From NCBI GenBank assembly GCA_026004875.1, contig BPJZ01000018.1:1-64000 (forward strand): 64,000 nt of DNA, given 5' to 3'. This document shows, piece by piece, positions 10,092 to 19,505 of this stretch. The number at the start of each line of letters is the position of its first letter. Positions within the stretch are counted from its first letter, which is position 1. The translations under genes were made by a program, and so were the position numbers. Origin of the DNA: Candidatus Poribacteria bacterium (GTDB lineage Bacteria > Poribacteria > WGA-4E > GCA-2687025). Below the pieces are notes generated by a model that was given only the letters and a program-made list of their open reading frames with translations, searched no databases and had not been told where the DNA came from.

Positions 10092-10616
10092 TTAAAGGGG
10101 CATGCTCAGATCAACGATCAGCCGGGTTCTGTCGGGACTTTCACGAGCGAGGAACTGAAACAGCCGACGGGTTGCCGGACCGACCAGCACCTCGCCGCTC
10201 AGGGAGAACTCAGCCCCGTGGCCGCATTGGGGGTCGCAGAGAATCCGACGACGCTCCGGGTCGGGGAGCAGGGGACAGACCGCATGGGTGCAGACGTTGA
10301 TAAAGGCCCGCAGGTGGCCTCGCTCGGTCCGCACGATCAGTAAGGGGAGGTCTTCGCGTGGTTGGACGGTGATCCCTGCTCCAGGGCGACCGAGCTGCTC
10401 CTGATAGGGCGTCAGATCGATTACGATGAGGTCCTTCTCTTCCTCAGGCGAGGGGGACGCCGACCCAGCTCGCTCCGTGGGGCCGGAAGAGGGGGTCGCC
10501 CCCTTGGACGGTCCCGACTCCCGACGACACCCAAGCAACAAGGCTCCCAGTCCAAGACCGCTCAGGAAGGCTCTCCGGTTGCACCGTCTGGGACGATTCT
10601 CTTTACTCGTGGTCAT
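10092..10616 (-). CDS. Tat-exported lipoprotein with atypical Rieske-like domain
   Basis: A 174-residue protein. The N-terminus NRRAFLSGLGLGALLLGC combines a twin-arginine motif, a hydrophobic core and a lipobox Cys, so it is likely an exported lipoprotein. A Pro/Ser-rich linker (about 34-60) precedes a Rieske-type fold. Box I is CTHAVC, as in bc1/b6f-like Rieske proteins. Box II reads CDPQCGHGAEF, where the canonical form is CPCHGSxF. The Cys residues lie 2 and 6 positions before the His instead of 1 and 3. The downstream GEVLVGPATRRLFQF matches the family's GxVlxGPAxxpL ending. A 2Fe-2S cluster is therefore possible but its ligands are uncertain. The start overlaps the upstream LTXXQ-like gene by 14 bases. 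Confidence 0.8.
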   Translation of the reverse strand: MTTSKENRPRRCNRRAFLSGLGLGALLLGCRRESGPSKGATPSSGPTERAGSASPSPEEEKDLIVIDLTPYQEQLGRPGAGITVQPREDLPLLIVRTERGHLRAFINVCTHAVCPLLPDPERRRILCDPQCGHGAEFSLSGEVLVGPATRRLFQFLARESPDRTRLIVDLSMPL

Positions 10617-11394
10617 CTCGCTTCGATTCGGTGTTGTCTGGGGGCTCCGGGCGTTCGGTCGCCTGATGGAACGGGAGGTGTGGTCGTTGTTCCATCCAGC
10701 GCTCTAAGCGTCCCCATTGGGACTCGCTCAACACCCCTCGAAGTTGCTCCAGAGCGGAGTCTTGGAGAGAGCGCCGCTGAGCCTCCAGCTCTCGGAGCCG
10801 CTGAAGAACCGCCGCTGCCGTTCGGGCGGATGGGTTCGCGTCCAGCAAGCGGATGAGCTCCTCCAGGAGCGGCCCGGCGCTCTGAGCGAAGACCTCTGCG
10901 CTCTGCTCGTAGTCGCGGAGGATGTTCCGAATCTGCTCCCGTTGGGATTTGGTCAGCGTGCGGTCTCGGAGCAGGAACTCGGTAGCCGATCCGGGGAGGG
11001 AGGAGAAAAGCGCCCGCTGGTTCCGCTGAGGCGCAGGAGCCGGCGGGGCGAGGCTTCGGCTCCAGGCTGGAGCTGCAAGACGTGGCCGTAGGCCTGAGTC
11101 GGACGGCGCGAGCGTCGAAGGGGGCTCTCCAGCGGGTGAGGCCGGGGCGATCGGACCGCTCCCGACCGTTGGAGGAGCGGTTAGCGTCGGTGGAGCCTCC
11201 GGAGGTGTCAGCTCGGGGCGCTTCTCCGTCCAGACCGGCGGCCGCCACCCTGTAAAGAACGGGAGCGGCAACCGCTCGATCGCCTGGGCGTCCTGAACCT
11301 GGGGGGCCGGAACGATCCAGGGAACATAAGCCCACCCGGAAACGCTCACAAGCGCGACAACCCACCACCCAAGGAAGGACCACCCTCGGCGCAT
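10603..11394 (-). CDS. Secreted Pro-rich protein with LTXXQ/Spy-like C-terminal region
   Basis: A 263-residue protein with an N-terminal signal or anchor segment (about residues 5-22). A long Pro/Ala-rich stretch (about 30-125) follows. The helical C-terminus contains LTKSQREQIRNILRDYEQ and LSESQWGRLERWM, two LTxxQ-like repeats typical of periplasmic Spy/CpxP-type proteins that bind metals or unfolded proteins. It overlaps the Rieske-like lipoprotein gene by 14 bases, so the two are probably made together, suggesting a shared periplasmic metal or redox task. The function is inferred from the repeat pattern only. Confidence 0.7.
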   Translation of the reverse strand: MRRGWSFLGWWVVALVSVSGWAYVPWIVPAPQVQDAQAIERLPLPFFTGWRPPVWTEKRPELTPPEAPPTLTAPPTVGSGPIAPASPAGEPPSTLAPSDSGLRPRLAAPAWSRSLAPPAPAPQRNQRALFSSLPGSATEFLLRDRTLTKSQREQIRNILRDYEQSAEVFAQSAGPLLEELIRLLDANPSARTAAAVLQRLRELEAQRRSLQDSALEQLRGVLSESQWGRLERWMEQRPHLPFHQATERPEPPDNTESKRDDHE

Positions 11395-11499
11395 GAGCTG
11401 CTCCTCCAGCTCAGAGATACAAGCAGGCTCATTCGGAGTATACTACTCGTGCACGGTGAAGTGCCAGAGGTCCTGGCCGCCCGCCGAAAGGGGGTTGCG

Positions 11500-12618
11500 A
11501 TGCGTACGCCCTCATCTGGCGCTCAGCGCCCAGAGCAGATGCGCCTTTTGGAGCTGCCTTACCGGGTGGGGATCATCGGCTGTGGGGGAATGGCCCACGG
11601 GCACGCTCAGGCTTACCAGGCGGTCCCGCGCGTCCAACTGGTCTGCTGCGCGGACATAGACCCCCAGCGGTTGGAGAGCTTCAGGCGGCAGTACCATATC
11701 CCCTTTGGGTACACCGACTACCGAGAGATGCTTCAAAAAGAACGGCCCGATCTGGTGAGCATCGTCACGTGGCCGGGCCTTCACAGCGAGATGACCCTCG
11801 AGGCGGCCCGAGCAGGGGTGCGCGGTATTCTCTGCGAAAAACCGCTGGCGCTGACGCTCGAAGAGGCCGACCGGATGCTTCAGGTCTGCCAGGAACGAGG
11901 GACCATCCTCCTGGTGAACCACCAGCGGCGATGGGACCTGCTCTATGAGACCGCGCGAGACCTGGTGCAAGCAGGGGAGATCGGCCAGCTCTTGGAGCTG
12001 GGCGGCTCGATGGTCGGCTCCGACCTGTTCACCGACGCGACCCATGCGGTGGATCTCTTCCGCTTCTTCAACGCCGATGGAGGCGTTGATTGGGTTTACG
12101 CCCAGGTCACTTACAACGGGAGGGTTCGGTACGGCCATCCGGTGGAGGACCTGGCTCTGGTGACCTTCCGGTTTGAAAACGGAAGCTGGGCCACGCTGCG
12201 GACGGGACGGATTCCCGAACCTTCCTTTGAAAAGGGGATCCCCTTTGGTCCGGTTACCCCTTATTGTGCCTCGCGATTGGTCGGGACGCGGGGCGTATTG
12301 GAGGTTTCCGGCGACCGGCGGGAGCCGCGCTTATACCTGATGCGCTCCGGCGCCGTCGGGTGGAAGGTGGTCGAGCCAGGGACGCCTCACGCAGAGCCGG
12401 CGATGGTCCGTTCGATCCGGGCCCTGCTCCGCTCGATCGAAGAGGGCACCCCCCACCGCAACGACGCCTTTCACGGACGCGCCGCGATCGAAGTGATCAT
12501 TGCAGCGCTCCTCTCCGCAGCGGAACGAGCGCCGGTCCGGCTACCCCTCAAGGCGCCGGGCCTTTCTGTAGAGGCGCTCTTCGAGCAGCTCCGAGCGGAT
12601 TCAGAAGCCGAAGGTTAG
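11500..12618 (+). CDS. Gfo/Idh/MocA family oxidoreductase
   Basis: A roughly 372-residue NAD(P)-dependent sugar or polyol dehydrogenase family member. The Rossmann motif VGIIGCGGMAHGHAQAYQ comes near the N-terminus, followed by CADIDPQRL, the conserved CEKPLAL loop (EKP Lys), VNHQRRWD, and a C-terminal substrate domain with a HAVDLFRFF segment. Many such proteins oxidise or reduce sugars and inositols, and the substrate cannot be assigned. The frame is open from a GTG at 11449; I choose the ATG at 11500 because AAAGGGGG lies 7-8 bases upstream. It is transcribed divergently from the LTXXQ-like gene and precedes tRNA-Lys. Confidence 0.9.
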   Translation: MRTPSSGAQRPEQMRLLELPYRVGIIGCGGMAHGHAQAYQAVPRVQLVCCADIDPQRLESFRRQYHIPFGYTDYREMLQKERPDLVSIVTWPGLHSEMTLEAARAGVRGILCEKPLALTLEEADRMLQVCQERGTILLVNHQRRWDLLYETARDLVQAGEIGQLLELGGSMVGSDLFTDATHAVDLFRFFNADGGVDWVYAQVTYNGRVRYGHPVEDLALVTFRFENGSWATLRTGRIPEPSFEKGIPFGPVTPYCASRLVGTRGVLEVSGDRREPRLYLMRSGAVGWKVVEPGTPHAEPAMVRSIRALLRSIEEGTPHRNDAFHGRAAIEVIIAALLSAAERAPVRLPLKAPGLSVEALFEQLRADSEAEG

Positions 12619-12673
12619 AGGTCCCGCTTTGACTTCTCAGAGCTTTGGCGGCTACGATTCAAGCGCGTTGAAC

Positions 12674-12748
12674 GACCCGTTAGCTCAGGGGTAGAGCACC
12701 GGACTTTTAATCCGGGGGTCCTGGGTTCAAATCCCAGACGGGTCACCA
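12674..12748 (+). tRNA. tRNA-Lys (anticodon TTT)
   Basis: A full cloverleaf is visible. The acceptor GACCCGT (12674-12680) pairs with ACGGGTC (12738-12744). The D arm is GCTCAGGGGTAGAGC. The anticodon stem CCGGA/TCCGG encloses the loop CTTTTAA with anticodon TTT. The T arm is CTGGG-TTCAAAT-CCCAG. The discriminator A and CCA are encoded (12745-12748). Confidence 0.97.
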
Positions 12749-13186
12749 GTTCTATCCGTATGAATCTCGATTCTCCCCTTCCAGCCCTTTTCCAGAGCTC
12801 TTGTCCTATTTACGCCTCGAGCTGTACAGAGGGCGCAACACTGCCGGAGCGACCGTCTCATTCGAGAGATGGGCATAGACTCAGCGTCGCGGAGTAGTTG
12901 CTGCGGCCCAGGAGGCGCTGAATGTAAGTCAAACGGAGCTTCTGCTGCTTGGCTGGCAGAAGCGAAAGGCAAATCTGGCTGTACGTTGATCCCATCACGT
13001 ACGAATTTGCCAGGGTTCAGGCGACGTCCTTCAGAAAGGGTCCGCCATAGCCGAAGTGAAATGGGCCAAAAGCCTGGAGACGACGCGCTGCATCGCTGTT
13101 GAGAAGGCGACCTTCTCCCGCTTTGCCACCAAAGCCTTTCGGCAAACCCGCTCGTTAGAGAGCTTGCCGGGGAGAGGGGAATTACC
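12749..13186. other. Gene-poor stretch after tRNA-Lys
   Basis: I see no supported gene here. Short stretches in different frames read like fragments of a small helical protein (for example an ALNVSQTELLLLGW stretch near 12920-12960), but they are interrupted by stops and cannot be identified. The position directly 3' of a tRNA gene is a common integration site, but no integrase or direct repeat of the tRNA 3' end was found. Confidence 0.4.
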
Positions 13187-13222
13187 CCCCTTTGTCCCCC
13201 CGTTTCCGGGGGGACAAAGGGG
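13187..13222. repeat. Perfect 16-bp hairpin
   Basis: CCCCTTTGTCCCCCCG (13187-13202) and its exact reverse complement (13207-13222) enclose the loop TTTC. No T-run follows on either strand, so it is not a clear terminator. It begins the G-rich repeat block and looks like a palindromic repetitive element. Confidence 0.85.
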
Positions 13223-13560
13223 CCGTGGGGATGGAAGCCGTTTCCGGGGGGATCTGGGGGCTATGAGGATAGGGGCCGAAGGATCGGGGCCGGGGGATCT
13301 GGGGGCTATGAGGATAGGGGCTGAAGGATCGGGGCCGGGGGATCTGGGAGCTATGAGGATAGGGGCCGAGGGATCGGGAGCTATGAGGGGGGAGGCTGAG
13401 GGATAAGGGGCCGTGGGGATGGAAGCCGTTTCCGGGGGGATAAGGGGCCGTGGGGATGGAAGCCGTTTCCGGGGGGATCTGGGGGCTATGAGGATAGGGG
13501 CCGAGGAATCTGGGAGCTATGAGGAGGGGGCCGTTTCTAGGGAGGAGGGAGAAATTCCGC
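13223..13560. repeat. G-rich interspersed tandem repeats, two unit types
   Basis: Two units alternate. A roughly 45-bp unit beginning GGATCTGGGGGCTATGAGGA occurs three times in tandem from about 13251, the third variant and truncated, and recurs near 13475 and 13527. A roughly 38-bp unit (GGATAAGGGGCCGTGGGGAT, then GGAAGCCGTTTCCGGGGG) occurs at about 13402 and 13440, with a relative at 13220-13250. Runs of 4-6 G on one strand dominate. Open frames here exist only because the repeat lacks stops and are not genes. Confidence 0.85.
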
Positions 13561-13741
13561 CAGCACGCTCTTAGCAAACATAAAGACAAGAAAGAGCGCT
13601 GTTTCTAGGCGTTGGGGAATAACACTCAGAAGCGGAGGCTAAGTTGTCCCCTCCTTTCAACCTCACCCTCCCGTCGGGCGTCTGATCAGTTCAAGATCAA
13701 CTTCCCATCCCAACCGATACGCGTCAGAAGGAGGGTTCGGA

Positions 13742-14473
13742 ATGCGCCGCTGGCTTCTGTTAGTCGCGATTGTCTCCAGTAGCCTGACGGCCTGGAGCCA
13801 ATCCATCCACTACGAACAAAACTTCGACGGCCTGAACGAAGGAGAGCTGGCCGGCCAGGACGGCTGGGAGATCGGCCCGCCAGCAAACATGCCCTCTCCG
13901 ATCGTCACCCCCCAAGTGAAGCGCGGTCCCACCGGCAAATCGCTCGAAATCAGCGCTTCCCAGGAGGCGATTCGGACCTTCGATCCGAAGATCACCGCCG
14001 GAGTTCACTTTCTCTCCATCTGGTTTCGGTTCGAAAACCCCGGCGTCGGAGATAACACCCTCCACGTCTATATGGGCGACGAGGTGCGCGAGTGGCAGGC
14101 CGGACCGGTGATCCGAATCGGAGCGCAGTCTGGCGATCCCTTTAAGGTCGGCGTCCACGACGGGAACACCGTCGTCCCGCTGGGCGAAATCCGCCAAGGC
14201 GAATGGCAGCACCTCCTGGAGGTCATTGACGTGGATAACCTCCGCTACAGCGTCTACCTGGACGACGAGCTGATCGCCGAGGACTTCTCCTGGCGAAACC
14301 CGGCCAACCACCAAGCCCTGGGCTGGCTGATGCTCGGCTTCGATCTGGGCTCCGGACTGATCGGCTACTTCGACGACGTGGTCTTCGGCGAGGGCGACTC
14401 GCCTCCAGCGCTCTCCATCCAACCGGAAGGTAAACTCGCCACCACCTGGGGAGAACTCAAAGCGAACCGTTAA
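13742..14473 (+). CDS. Secreted protein with LamG/concanavalin-like fold, function unknown
   Basis: A 243-residue protein with a cleavable signal peptide (MRRWLLLVAIVSSSLTAWSQ). The mature region starts YEQNFDGLNEGELAGQDGW, a pattern typical of bacterial LamG-like domains, and continues with alternating beta-strand-like segments such as FLSIWFRFENPGVG, GEWQHLLEVIDVDNLRYSVYLDDELIAE and GLIGYFDDVVFGE. Such jelly-roll domains often bind carbohydrate or other extracellular ligands. No catalytic motif is evident. A ribosome-binding site AGAAGGAGG precedes the ATG. Its stop codon overlaps the 3' end of the convergent DUF4340 gene by 4 bases. Confidence 0.8.
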   Translation: MRRWLLLVAIVSSSLTAWSQSIHYEQNFDGLNEGELAGQDGWEIGPPANMPSPIVTPQVKRGPTGKSLEISASQEAIRTFDPKITAGVHFLSIWFRFENPGVGDNTLHVYMGDEVREWQAGPVIRIGAQSGDPFKVGVHDGNTVVPLGEIRQGEWQHLLEVIDVDNLRYSVYLDDELIAEDFSWRNPANHQALGWLMLGFDLGSGLIGYFDDVVFGEGDSPPALSIQPEGKLATTWGELKANR

Positions 14474-15456
14474 CCTTCCTGCTTCAGAAAATCCTTTCGC
14501 CCGTGCTCGACGAACTCGCGGAGGTTGTAGGCCGCAATCCGAACCACAAAGTCAGGATACTTGGAGTCCGGGCTCAAAACGTAGTACCCGTTGTTTTCAT
14601 CGTCCTTGGCCCCGATCAAGAGTTGCTTTCTCGTCTCGGCCGGCTCTTCCTCTCCCTCGTTCTGGGCCTTGGCCTTAAGGGTCAAGGTCACCCGCGCGGC
14701 GGGCCGATCCAGACCATATTTCGGCTTTCGCTCCTTTCCGATCGGCGCAGAGAGGTAAAGCGCAGCCAACCGACTCGCCAGACCGTTCACCTTGGAGGTG
14801 TCCAGCGTCTCGCCGGATCGGAGCCCCTCCATCGTCCAGGTGCCGTCGTCCGATTTCCGGAAGGTCCACCGGCCTTGGGCGTTTTCGATCTCTAAAAGCG
14901 ACGATCTCCTCTCGGTTCGCTTCAAAAATAAAGCGTGTCGATCCATCCATTGGGGGGCAACGGCCAACTGCCAGGAGGCCAGGTCGTCGGCCAAGTAGAC
15001 CCGCTTGTCGTCGCCAACGCGGACATGAGAGGTGCGCCCCCCTGCCGTCGTTCCGATCCAAAGGATCTGTTCCTTTCCGTCGGCGGTTTGGAGGGTTAGC
15101 TTGCGCTCGAACTCGTCCGGGGCGACCTTCAACCGGCGATGGCTGGTCTCCGACTCGGCCACGAGCCGGTCCGTCCGGAGCTGAGGCAACTTCTCCAAAA
15201 GCTCCCGGACCTTGGACTCGTCCGCCGGAAATTCGTCCAGGTCCGGAAGAACCCAGGAGCCGCCCGACTTGGCCAGAACCACCCGGTTGCCATCCCGATT
15301 CTCAACCGTCAACCGAACGACGTTGGTCTCCGTGACGCCCGGAAGCAACGGCCCCGCCTCTTGGGGTCCGCCACCGGAGGAACGCAGCCAGATAAATCCG
15401 GTCAACGCCAGCTGAACCGCCAGCACGCCGAGGAGAATCTGGTTTCGTCGGTTCAT
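14470..15456 (-). CDS. DUF4340 domain protein of a GldG-type ABC cluster
   Basis: A 328-residue protein with one N-terminal membrane segment (ILLGVLAVQLALTGFIWL, about residues 7-24) and an extracytoplasmic part made of repeated DUF4340-type units: VVLAKSGGSWVLPDLDEFPADESKVRELLEKLP, later WTFRKSDDGTWTMEG with KVNGLASRLAALYLS. DUF4340 genes routinely follow the ATPase, permease and GldG genes of this ABC family, as seen here. The biochemical role is not established. It is the last gene of the minus-strand cluster that begins at 19333. Confidence 0.88.
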   Translation of the reverse strand: MNRRNQILLGVLAVQLALTGFIWLRSSGGGPQEAGPLLPGVTETNVVRLTVENRDGNRVVLAKSGGSWVLPDLDEFPADESKVRELLEKLPQLRTDRLVAESETSHRRLKVAPDEFERKLTLQTADGKEQILWIGTTAGGRTSHVRVGDDKRVYLADDLASWQLAVAPQWMDRHALFLKRTERRSSLLEIENAQGRWTFRKSDDGTWTMEGLRSGETLDTSKVNGLASRLAALYLSAPIGKERKPKYGLDRPAARVTLTLKAKAQNEGEEEPAETRKQLLIGAKDDENNGYYVLSPDSKYPDFVVRIAAYNLREFVEHGRKDFLKQEG

Positions 15457-15487
15457 CCCCTTTGCCTCCTCATGGGTTCGAGCGGAT

Positions 15488-18382
15488 CTACTCCGCCGGA
15501 TGGGGCAGGGGAAGCGGCTTCTCGGTGCGACGACGCCAGTACCAGATCAGCCCCACGCCGACCAACGCCAACAGCGCAATCGCGTAGTTGAGGAGCTCAT
15601 ACCGACGCTGCTCCGCCTCCTCCAAGGGCCGGAGCAGCCGGGCGGAGGTTCCGCGCGATCGAATCGTCAACAGGTCTAGGTCCTCGACCGACCAGTCCGT
15701 CGCGTTCTGCATGAACTGGAGGTTGTTGAGGACTCGCTCTTCAGTGAGCTGACCCATCAGGCGTAGGATGGAGTCGTTCAGGAACTCCGAGGAGCCGATC
15801 ACTACTAGCCGCGCAGTGTCCGGGCTGGACTCGATCACACCCAGCGCCTGGAGAACCTGCTCCCCGCTCGCTGGGTTGGGCTCCGTCTTCGGACTCCTCT
15901 GCAGAATCCTCCCTCTGGAAGGGGGGCGTCTTCCCCTTGAAGTAGCTCTCAAACGAGCCCCGGACGGCGACAGCAAGCGGATAGGAGCGCTGTTCTGTGC
16001 CGACGGGAAAGCCCAGCTCCGGATAGGCGCTGAGGTTCGGCTGGATGTTGGATCCCTCGTGAAGCCAGGCCCGTTCGCTGGAGCGAAGGATCACGTGGGC
16101 TTCTCGGTTGGCGTTGGCCGCCTCGTCCAGCTCGACCGGAGCCGCCCACGGAAGCGTCACCACCGGCAGGTTGGCAACAATTGGGCTGCTCCGCTCCATT
16201 CCCTCTCGTTGCACGTCTACGAAGAACGGATAGGCCATCGCTCGGATCTCCCGAACGATGAAGCCTCCAACGTTCCGCTCAACCGGCAGCGGAAACGGCG
16301 CGCTCTGCATGTCCATCACCAACCGATCGCCGACGGTGACCCCGTAGTGCTTGAGCATCTCCCGGACGCCGCCGCTGACCGCCTTAGCCGTCAGCGATCC
16401 GGTAAACGGTTCCGGCTCCACGGTATAAGGCGAGGTGGCCACCACCAGCGAGCCGCCCCGCATCAAAAATTGATCGACGGCAAACCGTTCCTTGTCGGTC
16501 AAGTTCTGCGGCGCGATCAGCACCAGAACGTTCACCTCCTCCGGAACGACCCCCTCGCTCAAGTCCACCTCTTGAACGGCGTATTCCTGCTGGAGCTGAT
16601 CCCGGATCATCTCATAGGACGCAAAGGGCGGCTGCATCCGTCCAAAGGGGTCCCGTTGGGGTGTCGCCGGGGGCGTCCAAAGGCCAACCACCTTTAAAAA
16701 TCCGGAGAAAGCCGCTTGAGCGCCGACTCCAAAGCCGTCCGCACCGTCGCTTCGCTCAAGTCGGCGGGGGGATAAAAGACACGAGGCTGTTCCCCGTCGT
16801 CCAGCAGCAGGTAAAGGTAATAGGTCCGGTCCGAAAAGAGCGAAGCGGCAATCGGCCGGATGGCGTAGTTCTCCAAAAGCGCCTCTTGAGTCAGCGGGGC
16901 GCCGTTGGCTGTGGGGTCCACCACCTCAAACTGAAGCTTTCCCCCTGAGCGATCGGCGAACTCCTGAGCCACCTTGCGGATGGTCTCGGGAGCCTCCTGA
17001 AGCGGTTCAGGAAGCGTCTCTGGCGTGACGATCAGTCGAAGTGAGACGGGCCGACTCAACGCCGCAAGCACTGCGTCCAACGACTGGAAGCCGTAGACGA
17101 CCTTCTTGATCGCTCGCGTTAGGTCGTACTCCGGATTCCGGAGCCGGACGTCAACGGTTCCGTCTCGGCGAGCCTCGATCTCGATCAGATCACGAAAGCT
17201 GAGCGTCTCCGACTGGTCCCCGTATCGAACCAGCACGTCGAAGTAGGAGTTGACCACCGCGGTCTCATACCGCCCGGAGACCTGAAACGGCGTCGGCTGA
17301 ATCCCGTAGATCTGGGTGGCTTCCCGCTCGATCTCCGGGTCCTTCTGGGGATCCACCACTTCGGCGGTCACTTTTCCGCCGCCGGCGATTTCGTACTCCT
17401 CCAACAGATCGGCCAGCTGCGGTCCCAGGGGGGCCAAAAGCGGATGGGTTCGCTCGCTGATGTAGGCGCGGAGCAACAGCGGCTCCCGCAACCCTGCCAG
17501 CAGCTGCTTGGTCACCGGGGAGAGGCTGTACTCCCGGTTCTCGGTGATGTCGAACCGGACGCTGCGGATGGGCGTCAGCCAGAGGTTCAACGCTAGCGCG
17601 TTGGCCAGGACCAACAGGATGCTCAACGTCTCGCTCCGCCGGAGTTGCGCCGCCTGAGGACCGCGACTCCAGCGCCGGGCGTCCACCGAGAGCACGTTGA
17701 GCGCCAGAAACCCAACGATCAACGATCCGTAGTAAGCCAGGTCCCGCAGGTCGATGACCCCCCGCTCAATGCTGGCGAACCGACTGCCGGTGCCCAGCAG
17801 CCGGAAGGTGTTCCCCAACGGCCCGGCGAAGTCGGTCACCGGCCTTGAGCCGATCAGATAGAAGAGACCTCCCACCACCATTGTCAGCAGGAGTGCGACG
17901 ATCTGGTTGTCCGTTCGGGACGAGAGGAATAGCCCGATTGCCGCGTAAGCCCCCGCCAACAGCAGCGCCGCCAGGTAGCCGCCGATAACCGGCCCCCAGT
18001 CCAGGTCGCCTAGCCTGGAGACCGTGATCGGAAGCGGCGCCGTCAGAGCCAGGGCGAAGGCCACCAAAATCATAACGGCGAGAAACTTGCCCAGCACCAG
18101 TTGGAGCGTTCTGACCGGCATCGTCAGCAGCAGCTCCAGGGTGCCGCGTTGTTGCTCTTCGCTCCACTGCCGCATCGTCAACGCGGCGACTAGAAAGATC
18201 AGCAGAACTGGCGTCCAGCGGAACAGGGGACGCACGTCGGCGATCCCCCGCGCGAAGAAGGCCTCCACCCAGAAAAAGGTAAACAACGTGACGATCAGAA
18301 AGGCACCAACAAAAAGGAACGCCATCGGAGAGCCAAAGTAGCTTCCCAGCTCCTTTCTCAGGACGGCTATCGTTTGTTTCAC
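15488..18382 (-). CDS. ABC permease fused to GldG-like protein (two frameshifts)
   Basis: Read through two frameshifts, this is one protein of about 960 residues. Residues 1-245 are an ABC-2-type permease (GldF-like: LRKELGSYFGSPMAFLFVGAFL, RQWSEEQQRGTLELLLTMPV). A GldG-type auxiliary domain follows (FDITENREYSLSPVTKQLLAGL, then GGSLVVATSPYT and VVIGSSEFLND). It ends with a C-terminal membrane helix (LLNYAIALLALVGVGLIWYWRRR). The first shift lies at about 16695, in a TTTTT run where one extra T restores GFLKVVGLWTPP-type continuity. The second is at about 15890. Permease-GldG fusions of this kind are known. In Bacteroidota the GldAFG proteins are needed for gliding; in other bacteria the role is unknown. 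Confidence 0.85.
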
Positions 18383-18410
18383 CGGGGAGCCTCCTTCCTC
18401 CAGTCCGGTT

Positions 18411-19333
18411 TTATGCGCCGCGGGCCAGCTCGTTGAAGACGGTCTCCAGCGTTCGCACTTCTCGACGCAGCTCGCGCACCGGCCAGTTGCGCTCGCTCGC
18501 TAGTCGGAAGAGCGCCGGTGGGAGATCGGCGTTCTCCTTGCCGTGGACTCGGAATCCGGGTTGTCCCTCCGGAGCGGTGTAGGGCTCAACCTCCTCGACC
18601 TCGGGAAGTCCCCGGAGAGCCTCTCGGGCCCCCTCTGGAAGCAAATCGAAGAGGATCAGGGCGGTGTTGGTTGCGGCCAGGTCGGCTAGGTTCGCGGTCG
18701 GCCCGGACCTTCCCGTTCATCAGAATGATCGCCCGATCGCAAACGGCCTCCACCTCCGGGAGGATATGAGTCGAAAAAAGGACCGTGCTCTGCCGAGCCA
18801 GCCGGCGGATCAACGCTCGAATCTCGAGAATCTGCGTCGGGTCCAAGCCGACGGTCGGCTCGTCCAGGATCAGCAGCTTGGGACGGTGGAGAATGGCTTG
18901 AGCCAAGCCGACCCGCTGGCGGTAACCTTTGCTCAACTGGCCGATCGGTCGGGTGAGCTGGTCCTCCAGCTCCGGTCGCATAGACCGCTTCGGCGATCCG
19001 TTCCAGCCGCTCCTCCTGGGGGATGCCCCGCAGCTCGGCGACAAACTCTAAGTAGTCCTGAACGGACAGCTCCGGATAGAGCGGCGCATTCTCGGGCAGG
19101 TAGCCGATGCGGGCCTGTACCTCCAGGCGGTGGGTGAGCACGTCCAGTCCGTCAATTCGCACGGTGCCTTCGTCCGGCTGAAGGTAGCCGGTCAGAATGC
19201 GAATGGCGGTGGACTTTCCGGCACCGTTTGGGCCCAACAGGGCGACCACCTCGCCTGTCTCCACCCGAAAGCTCACCCCGTCCAGGGCCTGGATCGGTCC
19301 GTAGGCCTTTCGTAGCTCGGAGACCTCGATCAT
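18411..19333 (-). CDS. ABC transporter ATP-binding protein, GldA-like (frameshifted)
   Basis: The ATPase partner of the GldFG-type permease. The N-terminal part is MIEVSELRKAYG with Walker A GPNGAGKST. After a shift near 18983 the next frame carries the signature LSKGYRQRVGLAQAI, Walker B LLILDEPTVGLDP and the H-loop STHILPEVEAVCD. A second shift near 18705 leads to the C-terminal tail (GLPEVEEVEPYTAPEGQPGFRVHG) typical of gliding-type ATPases. Repaired, the length would be about 307 residues, normal for the family. The next gene follows after 28 bases. Every core motif is intact, which argues for sequence error rather than a dead gene. Confidence 0.85.
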
Positions 19334-19505
19334 CTGTCGACCTCCTTTCCAGCCAGTTGAGCTATCGGGTCGCTCCTCCGGAGCGGAATAGTAACGCTCC
19401 TTCTCCCCTTCCTGCCAAGCAGGGGCCGTTGTCCGACGCCGACGAATCGGTTATACCTCTCTCGCTAGAGACGGCCTGACCAAACGGAGGAGGAAGAGCG
19501 CGGCC

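Noticed and set aside
13056-13589. Open frames of 116 and 135 residues in the G-rich repeat block
   Set aside because: They translate the tandem DNA units (repeated GPYPHSPQIPP or GAMRIGAEGSG), with no start signal and no other coding feature.
12674-13741. Genomic island inserted at tRNA-Lys
   Set aside because: No integrase, no repeated tRNA 3' end and ordinary genes on both sides.
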